This document shows, in pieces, positions 8,137-15,136 of a stretch of DNA of 64,000 nucleotides. Within the stretch, counting starts at the first letter, position 1. The number at the start of each line of letters is the position of its first letter. Location: the NCBI GenBank assembly GCA_021414245.1, contig JAIOOU010000016.1:1-64000 (forward strand), given 5' to 3'. The notes under the pieces are model-generated. The model was given only the letters and a program-made list of their open reading frames with translations, made no database searches and was not told the origin of the DNA. This stretch comes from Chloroflexota bacterium (GTDB lineage: Bacteria > Chloroflexota > Anaerolineae > Anaerolineales > Villigracilaceae). The translations under genes and the position numbers were made by a program.

Positions 8137-8285
8137 GCTAAACTACAAGGAACAAGGCCATCAACGTGGCAATGAGTCCACGCCTGGCTGTCGAGGCTGT
8201 CGAGACATGCCACGGCCCGGAGGGTCGGTCCGCAACCTCACTCGGCTCCGCTTCGGGGATGCTGTGCAAACGCAAACCGTTGAGT
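8137..8285 (+). repeat. attC site 8 (most diverged)
   Basis: The closing end ACGCAAACC-GTTGAGT (8279-8285) is clear. The opening box is placed at GCTAAAC (8137-8143), because its extended arm, reverse complement GTTTAGCACCCC, matches the start boundary GTTTGGCAGCGC in 9 of 12 bases. This boundary has an unusual fourth T that both copies share. The internal sequence resembles other sites only in GAGTCCACGCC and the CTCGGCTCCGCTTCGGGGA stretch. Confidence 0.65.
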
Positions 8286-8321
8286 GGCTCTGGCAGGTTC
8301 GGAATCGAGTTTATTTCCATC

Positions 8322-8350
8322 TTGACGAAATAGAACATGCATTCTACAAT
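8322..8350 (+). promoter_or_regulatory. Sigma70-type promoter with palindromic operator (DUF1801 gene)
   Basis: TTGACG (8322-8327), a 17-base spacer and TACAAT (8345-8350) form a near-consensus promoter. The spacer and -10 contain TAGAACATGCATTCTA (8331-8346), a partial palindrome resembling the Gram-positive SOS box GAAC-N4-GTTC with one mismatch. The same layout recurs before the DinB gene at 11756-11784. Confidence 0.7.
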
Positions 8351-8369
8351 CTCATGTAGGAGAATGCCC

Positions 8370-8840
8370 GTGAGAAAAATAATTGTTTCGTCTAAAAGCA
8401 GGGCCACTCAAAACAGCGCTTCGGTTAAAGAGTATATTGCTTCGTTGGATGATGAACAGTCGGTAACAGATTGCCGCGTGCTTATCGAGATGATGCAGCG
8501 AATAAGCGGGCATGAGCCAAAGATGTGGAATGCGGGCACTATCGGGTTTGATACCTACCACTATAAATATGACAGCGGACGCGAAGGCGAAGGTCACGTT
8601 ATTGGGTTTTATCCAAGAAAAGGCAAGATAACCGTTTACCTGATGGACGGCACGCTGCGCTACTCTGGATTGCTGGCTAAGTTGGGCCGGCATACCGCCA
8701 CCGGGTATTGTGTTTATATCAGGCGGCTTAGTGATGTAGAGCTGCCAATCCTTGAGCAGATCGTGCAAAAGTCATATGAGTATATAAAGTCTCAAGACGG
8801 ACATATACACCAAATATTATGGCGAACTGCACAAAAATAG
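8370..8840 (+). CDS. DUF1801 (YdhG/YjbR-like fold) protein
   Basis: A 156-residue protein with the DUF1801 pattern: SVKEYIASLDDEQ near residue 18, a central MWNAGTIGFDTYHYKYDSG block and ITVYLMDG near 90. This is a small alpha/beta fold of unsettled function. GTG 8370 is preferred because TAGGAG lies about 7 bases upstream; ATG 8364 sits too close to that site. Its promoter contains a LexA-like palindrome. The gene follows the last attC boundary but has no attC of its own, so it is either the remnant of a last cassette or resident chromosomal sequence flanking the array. Confidence 0.8.
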   Translation: MRKIIVSSKSRATQNSASVKEYIASLDDEQSVTDCRVLIEMMQRISGHEPKMWNAGTIGFDTYHYKYDSGREGEGHVIGFYPRKGKITVYLMDGTLRYSGLLAKLGRHTATGYCVYIRRLSDVELPILEQIVQKSYEYIKSQDGHIHQILWRTAQK

Positions 8841-9048
8841 ACTTTCCTGTCCAGAAGTTTGAAGGTCTGGTTTTGTTCAATGAAAACACCGCCCGCCGAT
8901 AGTGGGCGACACGGGCAGTGCAGGCGGGTTCGCCTGATGTAACATATGGGCGCCTTGTGCATTGTGATATAACCTGGTTTTCAAGGTGTCATTTATCCGC
9001 TTTGAACCAGGCAACGAGATGGTATCCCGGATATTGGAGGATCTAGTC
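8841..9048. other. Intergenic right flank of the cassette array
   Basis: No gene or attC closing box is seen. Two short GC-rich hairpins are present: GCCCGCCGATAGTGGGC near 8891-8907 and CAGGCG-GGTT-CGCCTG at 8921-8936. This is probably the junction between the array and the older chromosome. Confidence 0.4.
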
Positions 9049-9642
9049 ATGAGAAAAGTTATTGTGCTTGAACATATCTCCCTTGATGGTGTCATCCAGG
9101 CCCCGGGCGGGCCAGACGAAGATACCAGCGGCGGCTTCGCATACGGCGGCTGGGCAGGACCCTATGCCGACCAAGTTGTTGGAACGGCTCTGAGAAAACA
9201 GATGAACTCGCCGTTCGACCTGTTGTTGGGGCGCAAAACCTTTGATATTTGGGCGCCGTACTGGCCCAAACATGCGGATGCATGGCCCGGCGTTAACACG
9301 GCGACCAAATATGTCGCCTCGAATACCCTGACTTCTCACGAATGGCAGCCGTCCGTGTTTTTAAACGGAGATATTGCAGAAAAAGTCGTCAGGATTAAGG
9401 GACAACAAGGGCCGGATTTGCACGTTTGGGGAAGCGGCAATTTCCTTCAGACGTTGATCAGGCATGATTTGGTCGATGTGTTCTGGCTGATGGTATATCC
9501 GATCACACTGGGCAATGGAAAACGGTTGTTTGCCGATGGCACGATCCCCGCGGCGTTCAAGTTGACGGAAAGCACAGTCGGTTCGAATGGTGTGATTGTA
9601 GTGAATTACGAACGCGCAGGCGCGATCACAACCGAAAGTTGA
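9049..9642 (+). CDS. Dihydrofolate reductase family protein (RibD C-terminal-like)
   Basis: A 197-residue protein of the RibD_C/DHFR-like reductase group. It shows an N-terminal strand followed by [13 protein letters not shown], the [18 protein letters not shown] block near residue 60, [14 protein letters not shown] near 123 and the [12 protein letters not shown] motif near 150. These match the NADPH-binding fold of the riboflavin/DHFR superfamily. The usual role is reduction of an unknown small molecule; a true folate role is unlikely. ATG 9049 is fixed by GGAGG eight bases upstream. It stands alone, outside the cassette array. Confidence 0.87.
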   Translation: MRKVIVLEHISLDGVIQAPGGPDEDTSGGFAYGGWAGPYADQVVGTALRKQMNSPFDLLLGRKTFDIWAPYWPKHADAWPGVNTATKYVASNTLTSHEWQPSVFLNGDIAEKVVRIKGQQGPDLHVWGSGNFLQTLIRHDLVDVFWLMVYPITLGNGKRLFADGTIPAAFKLTESTVGSNGVIVVNYERAGAITTES

Positions 9643-9779
9643 TGAATCTTCGAGCCCTGGCAAGCCGTCAAGACCTGTAACCTCTCACAGGATGACCGCA
9701 TGTCAGCTAACGAAGGCGGAGAGACATATTCGGGCAGCCCGTAAAGTTATCCTGCAACATTTCCAACCTGGGAGAAGTT

Positions 9780-10670
9780 ATGAATGCATCGAGGTTTCTG
9801 ATTGCAAGCACCTGGATCCTATTGACCTCCTGTCAATCAGCGATAAACACCTCCGGCCTTCCCAGCGCAACCGCCCTGTCTTCTGCGACGGCCGGTGTTG
9901 CTGCCACAGCCACTTTCAGGCCAACATCTACGCCCCTGCCTTCCCCAACTTCGACGCCATCCCTGCCAATTACAATCGAGTTGACATTCGACACTTCGAT
10001 CCCCGAGGGCGCCCGGAACCAAACAGCCGTCACCATAGATCGGGCGTATTGGTTTTATACGGCGCTGGGTTGTTCTCCTGATGGTTTCAAGGTCAATGGA
10101 AGGGACAATGACATTGGCGGCGAAGCATCGGTGGGTTTTGCCTGGATCGGCATCAGGAACATGGAAAGTGAACCATCGGTCGTTGAAACCGGCATCAGCC
10201 ACGAGGTGGCGCACGTCATGTGTCAGCTGGCATTTACGGGAAAAAACAACATGGGGGCAATCGATCTTCGTTGGCTGACCGAGGGGGTCCCGAACTACTT
10301 CTCCGCAATGGAGCAAATCACGAATACAGGCATGAACTCGGGTGTGAAATTAAGCAGTATCGGTGAACACGACCGAGGGATGGCCCGATGGGTAAGTCAA
10401 AACTTTTGTCAAATTCCCCTCGCAAAACTTGAGCCCGCAAATGCGCATATCGTCTACTCGCAGGGATTTGGCGCCATCGCCGATGTCGCAACGCGGCTGC
10501 TGGTCAAGTCAAACCCGGATGGTGTAGCCGCAATCATTCATTACTATACCCTGCTCGCGACCACCCGCAAAGAGGATGCTTTTCAGCAGGCTTTCGGGAT
10601 TAGCACCGTGGATTTCTACCAAAAGTATCAAACCGAATGCATCAACGGGTTTCCAACGGTCACCCGGTAG
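9780..10670 (+). CDS. Peptidase MA-like zinc lipoprotein
   Basis: A 296-residue exported lipoprotein. Residues 1-18 form a signal peptide ending LLTSC, followed by a Ser/Thr/Pro-rich linker to about residue 68. The zincin motif HEVAH is at residues 141-145, and WLTEGVPNY follows near 164, supplying the third metal-ligand Glu as in peptidase MA-like gluzincins. The tail has an AFQQAFG-x4-DF motif near 275 that recurs in the lipoprotein at 36267. GGGAGAAGTTATG fixes the start. It is predicted to act at the cell surface on unknown proteins. The reading frame beyond its stop stays open to 11090. Confidence 0.8.
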   Translation: MNASRFLIASTWILLTSCQSAINTSGLPSATALSSATAGVAATATFRPTSTPLPSPTSTPSLPITIELTFDTSIPEGARNQTAVTIDRAYWFYTALGCSPDGFKVNGRDNDIGGEASVGFAWIGIRNMESEPSVVETGISHEVAHVMCQLAFTGKNNMGAIDLRWLTEGVPNYFSAMEQITNTGMNSGVKLSSIGEHDRGMARWVSQNFCQIPLAKLEPANAHIVYSQGFGAIADVATRLLVKSNPDGVAAIIHYYTLLATTRKEDAFQQAFGISTVDFYQKYQTECINGFPTVTR

Positions 10671-10763
10671 CCATCCCCAGCGGGCCGAATCCCTGCCATT
10701 ATTGTCAGAACCGAGGAAACCAGGTATTTTTTCCCGCTTATTGCGGCGCCGATAGTTGGCGGC

Positions 10764-11090
10764 TTGTCCCTGCTCATTACAAGATTGCTGAACATGGGAT
10801 ACCTGGGGTGTTTGATCATTCTTGGATTGGGCGTGGTCATTCCATTGGTTGCGATTGTCTTGGTCTTTGTGGGGAGTTTGATCACTAAAAAGCTGTACAC
10901 AGGTGATCCTGAAAGCATTCCTGATTTCATGCCGAAATCCATCCAGAAGGAACCAGCCGCATCCCTGGAATCAGTAAAGACCATGGCGGTTGAGATGAGC
11001 AGAGAACCAGCCGGGAAATTGGCCAAACTAAAAGATATGGTGGAAAAGGGGGGTAATTTCACAACAAGACTACGAAACAAAGAAGGCTGA
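10764..11090 (+). CDS. Small membrane-anchored hypothetical protein (start uncertain)
   Basis: About 98-108 residues of unknown function. A strongly hydrophobic helix (GYLGCLIILGLGVV and onward) is followed by a charged, Lys/Glu-rich tail. ATG 10794 would cut off a preceding in-frame hydrophobic segment (FFPLIAAPIVGG), so a non-ATG start such as TTG 10764 or a further upstream codon is plausible. No clear ribosome site is seen. The frame is the same as that of the preceding lipoprotein and is open from its TAG at 10668, so a lost start or stop read-through cannot be excluded. Confidence 0.45.
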   Translation: MSLLITRLLNMGYLGCLIILGLGVVIPLVAIVLVFVGSLITKKLYTGDPESIPDFMPKSIQKEPAASLESVKTMAVEMSREPAGKLAKLKDMVEKGGNFTTRLRNKEG

Positions 11091-11172
11091 AATTCTGGCC
11101 AAAATATGAGATCGCACTCATGCAAACTCTGGGGCGCTGTCCCGCGCAGCAAAAGAAACAGGAGATGAAGTT

Positions 11173-11611
11173 ATGAAAAGATCAATTCAGTCAGCCTTTC
11201 TTGTACTTGTGTTTCCATTGGTTTTGTTAAATGGATGTGCTCCTGCTTCAACGCCAGATTTACCCGCATTCACAGCATTGCCCGCACCGACACAGATCCC
11301 GACCGTTGTTCCGACCGAAACCATGCCGGCCCCATTTCAATGTGAGATGAACATACGGAATAGTGATGTGGAACCGGGTTTTATTATTTCCGGTGAATCC
11401 GGGCCTTCCACTCTCCAGGCAAATACCTCCACAAACTTCACGGCTGAGGGGAGAACCATAAATCTGGATTGGACGGTAACATACGAAGAATTCCTATCAC
11501 ATCACGGGAGTCATCGTGTTTGACAGCCAGATAACATCAGTGACAAGTTACGAGATCATGGCAACAGGCGGTCTGTTTGGGTATACAGGACCAGCCTGCA
11601 AGGGTCCATAG
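11173..11611 (+). pseudogene. Lipoprotein gene with apparent frameshift
   Basis: An AGGAGATGAAGTTATG start gives a signal peptide with lipobox LLNGC, then a Thr/Pro linker and a small domain. In the first frame the protein ends at 11523 (116 residues) with an unlikely SHHGSHRV tail. Skipping one C near 11494 (GAATTCCTATCAC) continues into the +1 frame for about 38 more residues (VIVFDSQ, GLFGYTGPACKG) to TAG at 11609-11611, giving a plausible beta-rich end with a second Cys. Either a real frameshift or a sequencing error would explain it. Function unknown. Confidence 0.55.
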
Positions 11612-11652
11612 ATAGCATCTGGGTGCCATAAATTTTTCCGCCTACATTAGAT

Positions 11653-11682
11653 AGACGGCTTATCCATGGGGACAAGCCGTCT
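11653..11682 (+). terminator. Hairpin, possible terminator
   Basis: AGACGGCTT (11653-11661) pairs with AAGCCGTCT (11674-11682), and the stem can extend inwards with one mismatch. It is followed by ATTCTTGC, only weakly T-rich. It separates the frameshifted lipoprotein from the DinB gene promoter. Confidence 0.45.
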
Positions 11683-11755
11683 ATTCTTGCATATATTCGT
11701 GCCATGGCAGGCCCATGTGCAGGTTCGAGGGACTTAAAGCCGGTTTATCTCCCCC

Positions 11756-11784
11756 TTGACAAATAGAATATATGTTCTAAAATA
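11756..11784 (+). promoter_or_regulatory. Sigma70-type promoter with palindromic operator (DinB gene)
   Basis: TTGACA (11756-11761) and TAAAAT (11778-11783, 16-base spacer) flank and overlap the near-perfect palindrome TAGAATATATGTTCTA (11764-11779; one mismatched pair). The position relative to the -35 is within one base of the site at 8331-8346 upstream of the DUF1801 gene, implying one repressor. Confidence 0.72.
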
Positions 11785-11821
11785 TAGGCTGCCATTTTAT
11801 TTAGGTTTGGAGGAGAGACGC

Positions 11822-12313
11822 ATGCAACAACAGACCCTAACAACACTGGATGTGATCTATGAGAACTGGCGGGGCTATCAAGAGAAGCTGAGCACCTGCA
11901 TCACGCCATTGACGAATGAGCAGCTCCTGCTGCAACCCGCCCCTCATATGTGGCCGGTGGGGCAGATTGTGCAGCATATCATTTCTGTCAGAGCCGGCTG
12001 GTTCAGCGGCACCCTGCAGGACGATGACAAAGTGATGAATGGCTATATGTCCTGGGGCCAACGTGAATCTTCGGAACGCAGCGCGCTGGAAATGGTCCGC
12101 GGACTCAATGAGACGTGGAACTTCATCGAAGCACGTTTGCGGCGCTGGACGCCCGCCGATTGCGCAAAAACCTTCCCGGATGAATGGGACGGTCAGATCT
12201 ACGAGGTATCGCGCAGCTGGGCGATCTACCACGTGATGGAGCACGACCTGAATCACGGAGGCGAAGTCTCCTTGATCCTGGGTATGAACGGTTTACAGAC
12301 TCTTGACCTTTGA
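11822..12313 (+). CDS. DinB family protein
   Basis: A 163-residue four-helix-bundle protein of the DinB/YfiT superfamily. Histidines placed as in the metal site are seen in VQHIISV near residue 50 and in YHVMEHDLNHGGE near 137-149. Superfamily members include thiol-dependent S-transferases (bacillithiol, mycothiol); no specific substrate can be named. GGAGGAGAGACGCATG fixes the start. Its promoter holds a LexA-like palindrome, matching the historical finding that Bacillus dinB is DNA-damage inducible; the link here is inferred. Confidence 0.85.
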   Translation: MQQQTLTTLDVIYENWRGYQEKLSTCITPLTNEQLLLQPAPHMWPVGQIVQHIISVRAGWFSGTLQDDDKVMNGYMSWGQRESSERSALEMVRGLNETWNFIEARLRRWTPADCAKTFPDEWDGQIYEVSRSWAIYHVMEHDLNHGGEVSLILGMNGLQTLDL

Positions 12314-12411
12314 TTGAATTGCCCCCAGGCAGCGTTCGCGCCAGCTTGATGCCTGCCGGTGAAAACTTACAAAACCACCAATGACATTTTTTGGACAGGG
12401 AGAACAGGCAG

Positions 12412-13416
12412 ATGGCGATCAACCCAATCCAAAGGCGGTCTTCGCAGCCCGGCAATTCAGTCACGCAGTGGCTGCTTGATTCTGACCCTTCGATCCGCTG
12501 GCAGGTGATGCAAGACCTGGTTGATGCGCCTGCGAACGAAGTTCTGGCTGAGCGCGCACGGGTCGCCACTGAAGGATGGGGTGCGCGGCTGCTTGGTCTG
12601 CAGAGGGCCGACGGGTCGTGGGCTGGCACGGCGTTTAACCAGGGGTGGGACTCCACAATGCACGTGCTGTCGCTGCTGCGGCACCTGGGTCTCGATCCTG
12701 CGAACAACCAGACACGTCATGCGCTTGGCCTAGTCCGGGACCATGTGAGATGGAAGGGATGGGATTGGGACGGTACTTGGCGGGGATTGGAGTTTGACGG
12801 CAATCCTTTTTTCGCGGGCGAGGTCGAGCCGTGTATCAATGGGCAGGTGGGGGCGAGCGGCGCCTACTTCGGTCAGGATATCCAGCGGATCATTGACCGC
12901 CTGCTTGCTGAGCAGTTGCCCGACGGCGGCTGGAATTGCGAGGCTGCCAACGGTTCGACGCGTTCGTCGTTCAACACCACGATCTGCGTGTTGGAAGCCT
13001 TGCTTGAATACGAACTCGCAGGCGGGACCCATGCCGCTGTGACCGAAGCCCGACTCCGCGGACAGGAGTATCTCCTTGAGCGCCGCCTCTTTCGTAGGAA
13101 ATCGACCGGTGAGGTGATCGAGCGGGATCGGGACGGTGATACCGTATGGACTCATTTCGCTTTCCCGACCTGGTGGCACTATGACGTCCTGCGGGGACTC
13201 GATTACCTGCGGCGTGCCGGCGTCAGGTCGGAAGTACGCCTGTCTGAGGCGATCGACCTGGTCAATGCCAAGTGCGATCGTGACGGCCGGTGGGTTCTTG
13301 AGTCCCGGTATCCGGGCGAGATGCCCGTTGAGATGGATGAAGCCGTGGGCCGGCCGAGCCGGTGGATCACGTTGCACGCCATGAGAGTGTTGAACTGGTA
13401 TTCAACTGGCGAATAA
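12412..13416 (+). CDS. Squalene/prenyltransferase toroid-like protein
   Basis: A 334-residue protein built of alpha/alpha-toroid repeats. QW-like motifs are seen: LLGLQRADGSWAG near residue 60, LPDGGWNCEAANGS near 172 and CDRDGRWVLES near 285. These resemble the squalene-hopene cyclase/prenyltransferase repeat fold. The protein is about half the length of true squalene-hopene cyclases and lacks a DXDD motif in what I can read, so a cyclase activity is doubtful. No signal peptide. ATG 12412 follows GGGAGAACAGGCAG; an upstream TTG is less likely. Confidence 0.7.
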   Translation: MAINPIQRRSSQPGNSVTQWLLDSDPSIRWQVMQDLVDAPANEVLAERARVATEGWGARLLGLQRADGSWAGTAFNQGWDSTMHVLSLLRHLGLDPANNQTRHALGLVRDHVRWKGWDWDGTWRGLEFDGNPFFAGEVEPCINGQVGASGAYFGQDIQRIIDRLLAEQLPDGGWNCEAANGSTRSSFNTTICVLEALLEYELAGGTHAAVTEARLRGQEYLLERRLFRRKSTGEVIERDRDGDTVWTHFAFPTWWHYDVLRGLDYLRRAGVRSEVRLSEAIDLVNAKCDRDGRWVLESRYPGEMPVEMDEAVGRPSRWITLHAMRVLNWYSTGE

Positions 13417-13481
13417 CCTAGATGACCCACCATGGGAATATTTCGTTTCTGTTTCCGTGCGCATCTGCAGGTTTTCCATTT

Positions 13482-13510
13482 CTTAACCTTCAGATCGTTT
13501 GGGATATAAT
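13482..13510 (+). promoter_or_regulatory. Sigma70-type promoter
   Basis: A perfect TATAAT -10 lies at 13505-13510, with a weak -35 CTTAAC (13482-13487) at 17-base spacing and a G-rich GTTTGGGA just upstream of the -10. It would serve the membrane-protein gene at 13557. Confidence 0.55.
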
Positions 13511-13556
13511 TTTTACCGGTCAGGAAACCCTTTTAGACTTACAGTGGAGGTTTGTT

Positions 13557-13943
13557 ATGCAGCCTGTTTATGCAATTCTGGCCTCGGGAACTTGGCTGTT
13601 CCTGAGCGGCGCAATTTTATTTGCCGTTGTTTTCCCGAAATGGTTCAAAACCAATTTTGGACAGATCGTTCGGGATGGGAAGGAAATTCCGCTTTGGGCA
13701 GTTGCCATTGAAAAGCTTCTGCAATCTCTGGGTTTGGTCCTCGCGGTTCAGTGGACTCAGCATTCCATCCTTGTTTTGATCGCCCTTCCGCTGTTATTCG
13801 TCACCGCAACATACTTGTTTTCCACCTACGCCAATTATCGGGTCAACGGCAGAGCGGTCCTTGTCATTGCCTTGCTGGATGCCTTGAGGCTGATCGTTGC
13901 CATGATTTTGGTTGGGCTGATCCTGGGCCGGGCTTTGATTTGA
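13557..13943 (+). CDS. Four-helix membrane protein, DUF1761-like
   Basis: A 128-residue hydrophobic protein with four helices near residues 5-27, 50-68, 70-90 and 103-126, and a PKWFKTNFGQI loop after the first. Length and loop resemble DUF1761 proteins, but the match is tentative and the function unknown. GTGGAGG six bases before ATG 13557 fixes the start. It precedes a VOC protein gene, perhaps in one transcript. Confidence 0.55.
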   Translation: MQPVYAILASGTWLFLSGAILFAVVFPKWFKTNFGQIVRDGKEIPLWAVAIEKLLQSLGLVLAVQWTQHSILVLIALPLLFVTATYLFSTYANYRVNGRAVLVIALLDALRLIVAMILVGLILGRALI

Positions 13944-14015
13944 GCCCGGTTTTTATCCTCGTTACTGGGTTGGATAAAGCCATCATCCTGTCGCACGTAT
14001 AAAAGGACTTCAATC

Positions 14016-14408
14016 ATGGATCAAAAGACACCCTGGCCAAAAGAGATTTTCGCCGTGACCCTTTTCGTCGAGGACTTGCAGGCTGCGAAGGAGTTCTATC
14101 TGCGGGCATTTGGCCTGCCTGTTGTTTTTGAAGACGGCAATTCGGCTGTGTTTAAATTCGGGGAGCTGCTTATCAATTTGCTGAAAACCACATCGGCGGA
14201 TGAACTTATTAAACCCGCAAAGATGGCGGAGGACGGAGCCGGATCGTGCTTTGTTTTCACGATTCACGTCGACGATGTGGATGCCATGTGCGCCGAGTTG
14301 TCCGCCCGCGGCGTGAAACTGCTGAACGGCCCGATGGATCGGCCGTGGGGTATACGAACTGCGAGTTTCATGGATCCCGGCGGTTATATTTGGGAAATCG
14401 CGAAATAG
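14016..14408 (+). CDS. VOC (glyoxalase/bleomycin resistance-like) protein
   Basis: A 130-residue single VOC domain with two beta-alpha-beta-beta-beta units. The first starts FAVTLFVEDLQAAKEFYLRAFG near residue 12, and the second, FTIHVDDVDAMCAEL, is near 81. It ends FMDPGGYIWEIAK, where the Glu is the usual last metal ligand. Members are metal-dependent lyases, dioxygenases or drug-binding proteins; substrate unknown. The start follows AAAAGGAC. Confidence 0.87.
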   Translation: MDQKTPWPKEIFAVTLFVEDLQAAKEFYLRAFGLPVVFEDGNSAVFKFGELLINLLKTTSADELIKPAKMAEDGAGSCFVFTIHVDDVDAMCAELSARGVKLLNGPMDRPWGIRTASFMDPGGYIWEIAK

Positions 14409-14456
14409 GTGGAACTTTATCCTTTCGGGATTCGTCAGGGTCCGCGAGGAGTAACC

Positions 14457-15125
14457 ATGAAAAAACTGCCTTATCTGTTTTCTTTGATGCTTGGTATTTT
14501 GGCCTGCGGAATTCAGTCCCGGCCCCCTATGGACCTGGCCGGGATCGTCAATGCAACCTTAACTGCGGTCGCTCAAAATAATTTACAGGCGTCTGCGCCG
14601 TCTGCTACTTTGATTCCCGCCTCGATCGAATCACTGCCATCTGCCACTTCCCCGGTCACGCCGGAAGCGCTCAACTCCACTCTTTCCCTTGATATTCTTC
14701 GATATGGCACCTATCATTCAGCGGATTGGGGGGAGTTTCAATTATCGGATGGCGTTTACTATCGTACCCCTCCAACTTCGCAGGAATCTCCTGATTCCTA
14801 TACGACCCGCCTGATGGAGGCTGTTTTGTACGGCGACCTCAATCTGGATGGGTCGCAGGACGCGATTGTATTTCTCGCAACACAAAACGGCGGGACTGGC
14901 CGTTTTGTGGAGATGGCCGCTGTCCTTAATTTGAATGGAAGCGCCAACAATGTCTCTACATTGTATTTGGGAGACAGGGTGATTGTTCAGGCTGGAGCGA
15001 TCCAGAATGGTTTGATTACCTTGAACATGCTTGTACAGGGACCGAATGACGGCGCTTGCTGTCCCAGCCAGGCTGTTACCTGGAACTTTCACCTGGATGG
15101 CGGCCAACTGGTTCAGACCCCTTGA
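14457..15125 (+). CDS. Secreted lipoprotein of unknown function
   Basis: A 222-residue lipoprotein: signal peptide with lipobox ILAC at about residue 17, a Ser/Thr/Pro linker to about 75, then a globular domain. YGDLNLDGSQDAIVFLA near residue 122 has a calcium-loop pattern (D-x-N-x-D-G), as in dockerin/EF-hand-like repeats, and a CCPSQAVTW pair of Cys lies near the end. The start follows CGAGGAGTAACC. It ends 11 bases from the convergent alpha-galactosidase gene. Confidence 0.65.
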   Translation: MKKLPYLFSLMLGILACGIQSRPPMDLAGIVNATLTAVAQNNLQASAPSATLIPASIESLPSATSPVTPEALNSTLSLDILRYGTYHSADWGEFQLSDGVYYRTPPTSQESPDSYTTRLMEAVLYGDLNLDGSQDAIVFLATQNGGTGRFVEMAAVLNLNGSANNVSTLYLGDRVIVQAGAIQNGLITLNMLVQGPNDGACCPSQAVTWNFHLDGGQLVQTP

Positions 15126-15136
15126 ACACGCCGGCA

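Larger units (their letters stand above)
1..8285 (+). mobile_element. Integron gene-cassette array (partial; no integrase in window)
   Basis: Eight complete cassettes, all with genes on the + strand, lie between nine related palindromic sites. Cassette boundaries, taken at the G of each closing GTT box, fall near 246, 1026, 1914, 2660, 3709, 4917, 6053, 7711 and 8279. Each site opens with an AAC-ending box and an L-type GCGT stretch, and closes with GACGCAAACC followed by a GTT-type box. The opening box of each site matches the reverse complement of the boundary that starts its own cassette, typically 8-9 of 10 bases. That pattern is expected when a circular cassette is integrated at its attC site. 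The gene set is unrelated from cassette to cassette, and base composition varies from very AT-rich to GC-rich. By known integron polarity the integrase and attI should lie to the left, outside the window. A family of non-mobile intergenic repeats is the main alternative, but it would not explain the boundary complementarity. Confidence 0.85.

Noticed and set aside
1..8285. The regularly spaced repeats as a CRISPR array
   Set aside because: The units are 130-233 bases, not identical, and the intervals are whole genes of variable length; no short identical repeats or uniform spacers exist.
8399..8414. GCCACTCAA near the start of the DUF1801 gene as an attC arm matching boundary GTTGAGTGGC
   Set aside because: It lies inside the coding sequence, reads CAAAAC rather than CAAC and has no closing partner; probably chance.
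8841..9048. A ninth complete attC after the DUF1801 gene
   Set aside because: No ACGCAAACC-GTT closing box or arm matching the GTTGAGTGGC boundary was found; only two small hairpins are present.
12412..13416. Calling the toroid protein a squalene-hopene cyclase
   Set aside because: It is about half the usual length and I could not find the catalytic DXDD motif.
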